Positions 1-6,402 of a stretch of 64,000 nucleotides of DNA are shown here, one piece after another. Position numbers and translations under genes: made by a program. The notes under the pieces were generated by a model. The model saw nothing but the letters and a program-made list of their open reading frames with translations. It had not been told where the DNA came from and made no database searches. Numbering within the stretch: position 1 is the first letter of the stretch; the number at the start of each line of letters is the position of its first letter. The DNA comes from Neisseria sicca 4320 (lineage in GTDB: Bacteria; Pseudomonadota; Gammaproteobacteria; Burkholderiales; Neisseriaceae). The stretch is from positions 1 through 64,000 of the forward strand of contig NZ_AEPF01000080.1 of assembly GCF_000193735.1 (NCBI RefSeq), in the 5' to 3' direction.

Positions 1-230
1 CGCCTGCTGCCGCCTAAAAGGCGGCCCGGATGCCTGATTATGGGGCCTCCGGGGAGGATTAAGGGGACATTTGGGTGAAATTAGGCGCAATTAGGGGCGA
101 AAACAGCCGAAAAACTGTGTTGGGGTTCCGGTTGTCGGGGGAAGGGCTTTTTTGCAAAGGTCTCAGGTTGGATTTTATTCGGAGTAATGGCAGCGGTGTA
201 TTTCGTATCCGTCCTAAAAAGGGTCTTGAG

Positions 231-302
231 ATGATGGATTTCTATTTTTACTTGGGACTGGCAGTACCGGTTTTGATAGGGGCGATTTTATTCAAGGATT
301 GA
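231..302 (+). CDS. Possible small membrane peptide (23 aa)
   Basis: A very short open frame that encodes one hydrophobic stretch (FYFYLGLAVPVLIGAILF) and ends in FKD. Filamentous phages carry several tiny single-helix proteins between the coat and adsorption genes, so a phage membrane peptide is plausible by position just upstream of the tspB-zot block. The frame stays open back to a GTG at 75 with an AAGGGG upstream, giving a 75-aa alternative, but the extra N-terminal part has no protein-like features. No family recognised; it may be non-coding. Confidence 0.25.
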   Translation: MMDFYFYLGLAVPVLIGAILFKD

Positions 303-362
303 TACCCGATTAGGATAATGGCAAAATCCCGACTTTCTGCAACCGTTACGAAAGTTAGGATT

Positions 363-683
363 ATGTTTTACATTTCAGATGAAGAATTGAGATTCAAAAA
401 AGATACGAATCCAGATTTTGCAAATGAAAAATTGTGTCATGTGTTTATGACTGAATTATTCAATTTGAAAAATTTGTATCCATTCCATAATTTTATTGAG
501 ATTGCAAAAAACGCAATGCAATATTATTTGAACAGAAGTTACTTAGATGAATTAATTGTATTTTTTGAAGATTGTTCAATTCTGAAAGTGAATTTCACAA
601 AAGATGGGTTTGAGTGGTCTGAACATTATGATGAAGATATTACAACGGCTTTTTATTACGGTCGTTATGCTTTTAGGGGTTAA
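363..683 (+). CDS. Hypothetical AT-rich protein before tspB
   Basis: About 106 aa starting at MFYISDEELRF; an upstream ATG at 318 would add 15 residues. The protein is rich in Phe, Tyr, Asn, Glu and Asp, has no signal peptide or membrane helix, and looks like a small soluble globular protein. Its DNA is clearly more AT-rich than the flanking host genes, which suggests cargo foreign to the host. It overlaps the start of the tspB-like gene by 56 bases in another frame, a compact phage-style arrangement. I do not recognise the family. Confidence 0.45.
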   Translation: MFYISDEELRFKKDTNPDFANEKLCHVFMTELFNLKNLYPFHNFIEIAKNAMQYYLNRSYLDELIVFFEDCSILKVNFTKDGFEWSEHYDEDITTAFYYGRYAFRG

Positions 684-2247
684 TTTTTCGTTCGCTGATG
701 TGGATATACACGTTGAAAAAAATGGTCGTATGCGTGTACCAGCTGGCGGATTTAATCAGAATGGGATACGCCCTTGGATGTATCTTGATAATAATGGACC
801 TAAGTTTCATCATGAATATGTTTCAAGATTCGACAAATCACTTCACGTCCGCGAAGCCTCCACAGGCCTCCGCTCCGCCTCAACTATCCCTGTAACAGTA
901 GAAAGCCGCGTCTCCAAATCCACAGTCTTCAGAAACCTGCTCGCACGTGCAAGGGTCGGCGGCAAATACGCCGTCCAACGCGCCGCGGGCAAACTCGGTG
1001 CAGGTCTTTTAGGCGGTCCCGCCGGGTGGGCAATAACCGCGGCTTTAACCGCCTATGACCTTGCATCACCAATAGCGGCAAGCGAAGGCTATTACTAGGA
1101 TGACAAATATCAGGATTTTGTAAAACCAAAAACCTTCGTATATTGCGTCGCAACATCTGGACTTTGTGCCGATCAAAGGGTTCAAGAAACGGTCATGAAT
1201 CCCGATGCCGTATATGCCGATATGGAGTCAAATCCATCAGATGCCGAAATCAATAAAAAGCTGTGTTCTAAGCTGGATGCCAATCATTTTAATTTTGAAT
1301 ATCCCGACCGATTTAGTAAACAGAACACATATTTTAACGGTAAAAGTCGAATATGCGTTGTTGAATTCAATGTTTTGAGAGCGGTTGGGACTCTATCTGA
1401 GGGGGATACGGCAATGTCGGAAACACGTTGGCTGGAACGCGTCCCAAAAGAAAAAGAACCCATACCGCAAAGCGTATTTGATAAAGCCGTCCAGCCATCC
1501 GCCGATGCCAGCCCGTCAAAATATGTTGGCGCAACTGCCAATCAAGACGGCAGTGTACTAGGCGAATCGCAAGGCAATCCAACCGTATCGAATGGAACAG
1601 TCATCACACTTGGTCCCGCAACAGGTCCGGACGGAAAGCCTGTACAAGTAACGATAACTTTTAATACCCCATCTGGCGGCAATAAATCGGCAGACGTAAA
1701 AGTAACCCTGCGTCCCGACCTCACACCGGGCAGTCCTGCCGCTCCGAATTACACGCCTGCTCCCGTCCCTCCGCCTGCAACAACCCCTACAACAACACCG
1801 GGCGATAATGGCAAACCCGATGGAAAGCCGAATGAAACACCTGAAGACAATCCGAAGGACAACCCTAAACCCGACCCTGACGGTAAAGACGACCCAAAAC
1901 CCGACGACAAGCCTAAAGAGGATGACAAGCCTAAAGAAAGCGGCGGTTTGTTGTGTGAAGTATTTCCCAACATCTTGGCATGCGACAAAATGGGTAAGCC
2001 CGAAGAAGGTATGTTTGACAGCATTAAAATACCCCACATAACTGATGAAACCACGTGGAATACTGACAACTTCCTACCGCCAAACGGCGTTTGTCCTCAA
2101 CCCAAAAGCTTCAACATTTGGGGCAGACCGGTACAAATCAGCTACGAACCGCTCTGCGTATTTATGCAAAATATCCGTTTTGCTGTTTTACTCGGATTCA
2201 TTATCATGTCCGCCTTTATCGTTTTCGGCTCTTTAAGAAAGGGATAA
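628..2247 (+). pseudogene. tspB: TspB-like phage adsorption protein, broken by an in-frame TAG
   Basis: The frame opens at 628 with a signal peptide (MMKILQRLFITVVMLLG...FSFA) and runs to 1095, where a TAG at 1096-1098 interrupts it. After the stop the same frame continues with no further stop to 2247, giving the rest of a TspB-type protein: Cys-bearing domain, a Pro/Thr/Asp/Lys-rich linker (about 1735-1945), a second Cys domain and a C-terminal membrane helix (IRFAVLLGFIIMSAFIVFGSL) followed by RKG. This is the layout of a filamentous-phage pIII-like adsorption protein; neisserial TspB is encoded in Nf prophages and is reported to bind immunoglobulin. The context GYY-stop-DDKYQDF strongly suggests a Trp codon (TGG) turned into TAG. 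Internal starts, for example ATG 1195, could give an unexported C-terminal fragment. Either a true pseudogene or dependent on amber suppression. Confidence 0.8.
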
Positions 2248-2251
2248 TAAT

Positions 2252-2545
2252 ATGCCACTGCTCGCCGGATTGATTCCTCTTTTGGGAATCCTGTTAAAAA
2301 TGCTGATTGTCCGCATGATTATTGCCACCGGCTTAACTTTTGTTACATACGCCGGTTATGTAATCGCATTGGGTAAATTCAAGGAATACACCTTAAATGC
2401 TTTTAACTCCATGCCATCTGATATTCTCAATTTGCTGTTAATTGGTGGTTTTGGCGAAGGTTTGGGTTATTTGTTTGGCGCATTCTCTTTTTATATCGGC
2501 ATGGCTGCCTTGAATAAATTGACTTTCGTTTCTCCCGCGGGGTAA
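2252..2545 (+). CDS. DUF2523-type phage minor coat protein (pVI-like)
   Basis: 97 aa and mostly hydrophobic, with about three membrane segments (LIPLLGILLKMLIV, IIATGLTFVTYAGYVIAL, LLLIGGFGEGLGYLFGAF). Small multi-helix proteins of this kind lie between the adsorption protein and the Zot ATPase in Inoviridae, where they correspond to the pVI minor coat protein that anchors pIII to the virion tip. The start at 2252 follows an AAGGGA site lying inside the end of tspB, and the zot gene begins 3 bases after its stop, so translation is probably coupled along tspB-this gene-zot. Family name inferred from size, position and hydrophobic pattern. Confidence 0.75.
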   Translation: MPLLAGLIPLLGILLKMLIVRMIIATGLTFVTYAGYVIALGKFKEYTLNAFNSMPSDILNLLLIGGFGEGLGYLFGAFSFYIGMAALNKLTFVSPAG

Positions 2546-2548
2546 TTC

Positions 2549-3724
2549 ATGATTTATCTTTTCACCGGCAACATGGGCACGGGCAAGACTTCGCGAGTAG
2601 TGTCCATGATTCTGAACAACGAAGACGGTTTGTTTAAGATGAAGCTTGAAGATGGTACTGAAGTAGATCGCCCGCTTTACTTCTGCCATATCGACGGCTT
2701 GGATAAACGTAAATTTAACGCGCATGAAATTACTGAAGAAGAAATCATGTCTGCACCGTTGCGCGATATTATTCCGCAAGGCGCCGTCTTGATTGTTGAT
2801 GAAGCACACTATACCTATCCTGTGCGCGCATCAGGTCGCCCCGTTCCTCCCTATATCCAAGAATTAACCGAACTGCGCCACCACGGCCATACGGTTATCT
2901 TGATGACCCAGCACCCAAGTCAGCTTGACGTATTTGTACGCAATCTCGTGTCAAAACATACCCATCTTGTACGTAAAGCCGTGGGTATGAAGCAGTATTC
3001 TTGGTATAACTGTGTTACGAACCTTGATAATCCCGCCGGTGTTGCAGGCGTTGAATCTTCAAGTTGGAAGCCTCCAAAAGAAGCTTTTAAATATTACAAA
3101 TCCTCAAGTCAGCATCAGAAGTTTAAAAAGAATATTCCGCTTGCTGTTTGGGCTTTGATAGGTATATTTGCTTTCATGGCTTGGAAAGGCTACAACGTTT
3201 ATCAGATCTATCAGCAAGGCATTGGCCAACAAGAACAGGTTGAACAACAGGAAGCAGCCGCCAGTCAGCCGCAAATGGTGTTACCAACGGAATTAAACGA
3301 TCAAACGGCCAAAATTGATAACAGCCTAAACCCGACAGACTTTATCCCCACGTTGGCAGAAAAACCCGAATCCAAACCGCTTTACGACAGCGTGCGCCAA
3401 GTTAAAACCTTTGAACGCTTGGCCGCTTGCATAGATGGCGGTAAAAGTGGTTGTACCTGTTATAGCGACCAAGGCACGGCTTTGAAAGAAGTGACTAAGG
3501 CAATGTGTAAAGACTATGTCAAAAACGGCATGCCGTTTAATCCTTACAAAGACCCAAGCCCGACAGCACAGGCAGCGCCTGCACCGCAAAGCCTGCCAGC
3601 AACGACAGAATCAAACCAAATACTGACAATGGGCGGCAAATCGCCACAGAATTTGATGTATGACGGCTATGTCGAAGCAGGAGCGCAATTCCAACAGCGC
3701 GGCGGTATTGTTGGCACTAATTAA
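2549..3724 (+). CDS. zot: Zonular occludens toxin (Zot)/pI family phage assembly ATPase
   Basis: 391 aa. The N-terminal ATPase has a Walker A motif at residues 7-15 (GNMGTGKTS) and a Walker B at about 80-87 (VLIVDEAH), then the Zot-family sensor region (ILMTQHPSQLD) and the PxxI/ELR segment typical of inovirus pI proteins. A single membrane helix at about 196-212 (PLAVWALIGIFAFMAW) separates the cytoplasmic ATPase from a periplasmic Gln/Pro-rich tail with a Cys cluster (CIDGGKSGCTC). The role is virion assembly and extrusion across the envelope; there is no reason from sequence to infer toxin activity. It is the third gene of the tspB block and is intact, in contrast to tspB. Confidence 0.9.
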   Translation: MIYLFTGNMGTGKTSRVVSMILNNEDGLFKMKLEDGTEVDRPLYFCHIDGLDKRKFNAHEITEEEIMSAPLRDIIPQGAVLIVDEAHYTYPVRASGRPVPPYIQELTELRHHGHTVILMTQHPSQLDVFVRNLVSKHTHLVRKAVGMKQYSWYNCVTNLDNPAGVAGVESSSWKPPKEAFKYYKSSSQHQKFKKNIPLAVWALIGIFAFMAWKGYNVYQIYQQGIGQQEQVEQQEAAASQPQMVLPTELNDQTAKIDNSLNPTDFIPTLAEKPESKPLYDSVRQVKTFERLAACIDGGKSGCTCYSDQGTALKEVTKAMCKDYVKNGMPFNPYKDPSPTAQAAPAPQSLPATTESNQILTMGGKSPQNLMYDGYVEAGAQFQQRGGIVGTN

Positions 3725-3728
3725 TTGA

Positions 3729-3788
3729 GCTGCTTTTTACCGTGTTGATGAAGCCCTAAAAGGCGTAATCAACACGGTAAAAAGCAGC
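3729..3788. repeat. Perfect 21-base inverted repeat (long hairpin)
   Basis: The left arm starts GCTGCTTTTTACCG and the right arm is its exact complement, with an 18-base spacer that itself contains a 3-base GCC/GGC pairing. It lies 5 bases after the zot stop. It is too long and its loop too large for an ordinary terminator; a phage packaging signal, recombinase site or mRNA-stabilising hairpin are alternatives. Confidence 0.8.
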
Positions 3789-3796
3789 CATGGGGT

Positions 3797-3817
3797 GCGG
3801 GAACTCCCGCCTTTTTG
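3797..3817 (+). terminator. Intrinsic terminator after zot
   Basis: GCGGG-AACT-CCCGC stem-loop followed by CTTTTTG. Placed to end the tspB-DUF2523-zot transcript. Confidence 0.6.
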
Positions 3818-3840
3818 ATTTCATCAAAATGCCAAATCTA

Positions 3841-3877
3841 AACCTGTAAGCCCTTTGATTCAGACGGCTTACAGGTT
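3841..3877. terminator. Hairpin carrying a meningococcal-type DUS core
   Basis: AACCTGTAAGCC and its exact complement GGCTTACAGGTT flank a 13-base loop. The loop and right arm contain TTCAGACGGC (3859-3868), the complement of the classical uptake core GCCGTCTGAA, not the GGTCGTCTGAA form used elsewhere in this genome. Confidence 0.6.
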
Positions 3878-3897
3878 CGGATTAGCTACCCGAACCG

Positions 3898-3963
3898 AAA
3901 AACGCCCATCTTGAAACGGCCTAAGTCATCAGACTGTAGAAAAGATGAAGAGGGCGTTTTTTT
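3898..3963. terminator. Inverted repeat with T tract upstream of the recombinase
   Basis: AAAAACGCCC (3898-3907) pairs with GGGCGTTTTT (3952-3961); CATCTT/AAGATG extends the pairing inside. The T run on the plus strand and A run on the left would let it act in both directions. It could equally be a structured end of the IS110-type element, since these elements lack classical terminal repeats. Confidence 0.45.
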
Positions 3964-4029
3964 GTTGTCTGAAAATTGAGTAGCATCAAAGAACACACAA
4001 AAGTGTGAATCTGCATAGTAAGGGAAATT

Positions 4030-4992
4030 ATGAGAAACGCTGTCGGTTTGGATATATCGCAAAACACCTTTGATGCTGCCGCTATTGTCAACGGTCAACG
4101 TAAGCAAGCCCTGTTTGACAACAGCATCAACGGCTTTGAAAACTTTAAAGCCTGGCTTGACGGTTTTGACTGTGAATTGCATATCTGCATGGAAGCAACC
4201 GGCAATTACTTTGAAGACGTTGCCGACTATATCGGCCAGTTTTACACCGTTTCCGTTATTAACCCTTACAAAATCAGCGAATACGGCAAAAGCCGCTTTC
4301 ACCGCACAAAAACAGACAAACAAGATGCAAGGCTTATTGCCGAATATTGCCATACGGCCATGCCCAAAGACTTACCCGCTCGGCAAAAAATAAGCATCGG
4401 TCACTACCGCTTGAAACGCTTATTGGCTCTGTACGAACAGCTCAAAACCCAAAAGACCGCACAAAAGAACAGGCTGAAAGTCGCTAAAGACGAATTTGTT
4501 CGAAAAATCCATCAAGCTCAAATCCAAGAATTGGATCAACACATTCAGCAAGCCGAAGCAGAAATACAGGCAATCACGAACGGCAATCAAGATTTGAAAA
4601 CCGTTTCAGAAGGCCTGCAAACCATTCCGGCCATTGGTAAACTGACAGCGGCCATACTCACAAACTATTTGCTTAGCGGCGACTTTAAAACCGCCAATCA
4701 ATTCACCGCCTTTGCCGGCTTGAATCCACAACAAAAAGAATCGGGAACCAGCGTCAAAGGTCGTTCAAGCATGACACGTTACGGAAACAGACGGCTAAAA
4801 GCCGCCCTGTTTATGCCTGCTATGGTTGCACTCAACAGGGATTACTTTCATGATTTTGTCAAACGCCTGAAAGCCAAAAACAAACCCAAGATGCTGATAT
4901 TGGGTGCTCTAATGCGTAAGCTGCTTGTCGTTGCTTACCACGTTTACAAAACACAAAAACCTTACAATCCTGAACGCTACAAACCTGCATAG
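4030..4992 (+). CDS. IS110-family (Piv-like) transposase/recombinase
   Basis: 320 aa. The N-terminal RuvC-like DEDD domain is complete: D8 (GLDIS), E55 (CMEATGNY), D96 and D99 (TDKQDARLIAEYC). A coiled, charged middle (about 130-190) leads to the transposase-20 domain with an HhH-like stretch (TIPAIGKLTAAIL), and the catalytic serine region (FAGLNPQQKESGTSVKGR, GNRRLKAALF). These enzymes use DEDD plus Ser chemistry; the family includes the Moraxella Piv invertase. In neisserial filamentous prophages a Piv-type gene lies beside zot and is thought to mediate integration, so this copy is likely the phage recombinase and not a chance insertion sequence. It appears intact. Confidence 0.9.
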   Translation: MRNAVGLDISQNTFDAAAIVNGQRKQALFDNSINGFENFKAWLDGFDCELHICMEATGNYFEDVADYIGQFYTVSVINPYKISEYGKSRFHRTKTDKQDARLIAEYCHTAMPKDLPARQKISIGHYRLKRLLALYEQLKTQKTAQKNRLKVAKDEFVRKIHQAQIQELDQHIQQAEAEIQAITNGNQDLKTVSEGLQTIPAIGKLTAAILTNYLLSGDFKTANQFTAFAGLNPQQKESGTSVKGRSSMTRYGNRRLKAALFMPAMVALNRDYFHDFVKRLKAKNKPKMLILGALMRKLLVVAYHVYKTQKPYNPERYKPA

Positions 4993-5174
4993 TGTTTGTA
5001 CAAAATAACAAAGCTGTTTTTGTCTGATTGTCAAGCAATAACAGCTTAAAACGCTTGCGTCATGAGGAAATAATCAAAATAAATATAACGATAAATCAAT
5101 ATGATATAGAAATTCCTCGAAATAGGGCTAGACGGTTAAAGTAGCATCTTTTCTCATGCATACCATATCCCCCC

Positions 5175-5201
5175 AAAAAAACAGGCCGCTAAAAGCGACC
5201 T
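5175..5201 (-). terminator. Terminator of the isochorismatase-fold gene
   Basis: Read on the minus strand: AGGTCGCT-TTT-AGCGGCCT followed by GTTTTTTT. One mismatch in the stem. It ends the gene at 5237-5890. Confidence 0.75.
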
Positions 5202-5236
5202 GAAAAACTCTTGCAGCTGGGAGTGATAGCAAGAGG

Positions 5237-5890
5237 TTACGACACTTTAAACCAAGCTTCGTTAGCATAACGGAGCATTTGTTCAGGAATCTCTTCAGCG
5301 TTACTGACAACAGAGATACCGGATTTACGCATTTTATAGACAGCCTGAATGGTGCTTTCAGGTGCATAACCGTGGCAGGCGGCAAGATTGACGATAATGT
5401 GCAGGCTGTCGTTGTACCACAGTAATTGTTCGGCGGTGCGGCTGATTGCTTCTTCCGTTGCCAAACCGCCGATAATGACGGTATCGGCTTTTTGTGCATA
5501 AAGCCATTCAATCAAACCGGTACTGCGGGCTTCGTTATCATCATGGAAGCATGCGCCAAAACCATTCTCCCCGCCCAATTCGATTACATGATCATAATCA
5601 GCAGATGCGGGCAAACCATCCAGCAAATTTGCACCGCGGCAACCACCCGCACACTGGCTGAAATAACCGCCTTCCCGCGCAAACATAATTCCGTTGCGTT
5701 TAACGACTGCGGCGCAAACACTCTCCGGATCGATATTGACGTTTTCGACCAAAATACGTTTGTCTGCAATAGACGCATTGCGGTTTAATTCTTTAATCAT
5801 GTTGTCCGGCTGATGCAGGAAATGATTGGCGTTGGCTGCCATGCAGGTAAAGCGGAATTGGGGTTGAATATCGATAGCGACAGTCGTCAT
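5237..5890 (-). CDS. Isochorismatase/nicotinamidase-fold protein without catalytic Cys
   Basis: 217 aa from the ATG at 5890, which has GGAG seven bases upstream; a TTG at 5905 is open but lies on the ribosome site. The fold is recognisable: AIDIQPQF with the conserved Asp near the N-terminus, VVKRNGIMF with the conserved Lys, CRGANLLDGLP where the family has GTxGAEL, and the signature GLATEEAISRTAEQ. In active members this last motif is GxxTxxCVxxTA, and here the nucleophile Cys position holds Ala. The usual metal-binding His residues are also not evident. It may be a non-catalytic or differently acting member. Two repeated palindromes lie upstream. Substrate unknown. Confidence 0.7.
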   Translation of the reverse strand: MTTVAIDIQPQFRFTCMAANANHFLHQPDNMIKELNRNASIADKRILVENVNIDPESVCAAVVKRNGIMFAREGGYFSQCAGGCRGANLLDGLPASADYDHVIELGGENGFGACFHDDNEARSTGLIEWLYAQKADTVIIGGLATEEAISRTAEQLLWYNDSLHIIVNLAACHGYAPESTIQAVYKMRKSGISVVSNAEEIPEQMLRYANEAWFKVS

Positions 5891-5908
5891 GATGTGGCTC
5901 CACAAAAA

Positions 5909-5999
5909 TCCGGATAAATCCGGAACATTACCTTAGACAAATGGTTATTATCCAAGATAATCGGTGTATTTATGATGAACGGTATATTATCAGGATAAT
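5909..5999 (-). promoter_or_regulatory. Candidate operator cluster of the isochorismatase-fold gene
   Basis: Three palindromes lie 19-110 bases upstream of the start: TCCGGAT-AA-ATCCGGA, ATTATC-CAA-GATAAT and ATTATC-AG-GATAAT. The last two share GATAATCGG and are centred about 38 bases apart, near four helical turns, as expected for two sites bound by one dimeric regulator. The regulator is not identified. Confidence 0.4.
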
Positions 6000-6345
6000 C
6001 GGCAAACCGCTAGAAATATTTAACAATTAGTAACAATTTATACCGCAAATATCTATTTTGTAGAATTCACTTTCAGAAATTTCACAATGAATATCAACTC
6101 AATAAGCATAAATATTTGAAAATTATTTCTGTTTAATTCTCCTTATTATCTCTTTCCCGGCTTTTACCCTAAATAAAATGTGGTTAAAAAACAACAACAC
6201 GAGACGAATATAGTTATTTTTTGGCTTAATAAACCTTTCCATATGTTTTTACCGAGACTTCTTGCCAAAACAGATTAAAACGCAACACATAGACAAACGG
6301 CAGTCATTCCACCTTAGACCTACAAATCCAAAACCACAAATACAA

Positions 6346-6388
6346 AAAGGTCGTTTGAAACCTTAAATCTCAGTTTCAGACGACCTTT
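6346..6388 (-). terminator. DUS-pair terminator of the large membrane protein gene
   Basis: AAAGGTCGTTTGAAAC and GTTTCAGACGACCTTT form an inverted repeat with one mismatch (T for C in the left copy), followed by T residues on the minus strand. Confidence 0.65.
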
Positions 6389-6402
6389 AATCAGCTTTAA
6401 AA

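Larger units (their letters stand above)
3725..4029 (+). other. Intergenic region of nested hairpins between zot and the recombinase
   Basis: No gene. It holds, in order, a perfect 21-base inverted repeat (arms 3729-3749 and 3768-3788), a GC-rich terminator hairpin, a 12-base inverted repeat containing a meningococcal-type uptake core, and a 10-base inverted repeat ending in a T run. It is unusually dense in secondary structure. Filamentous phage intergenic regions often carry packaging or replication hairpins, so a phage role is possible. Confidence 0.7.
5891..6402. other. 512-base AT-rich intergenic region with palindromes
   Basis: No gene seen. Near the isochorismatase start are a TCCGGAT-AA-ATCCGGA palindrome (5909-5924) and two ATTATC/GATAAT palindromes (5947-5961, 5986-5999). 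The middle is plain AT-rich sequence. The right end has the terminator of the large membrane protein gene. Confidence 0.6.

Noticed and set aside
2549..3724. Zot as an active tight-junction toxin
   Set aside because: The protein fits the pI phage assembly family; no evidence for the toxin peptide or its release.
3797..3810. dRS3-type phage attachment repeat
   Set aside because: The GCGGG-AACT-CCCGC hairpin lacks the ATTCCC...GGGAAT arms and is better explained as a terminator.
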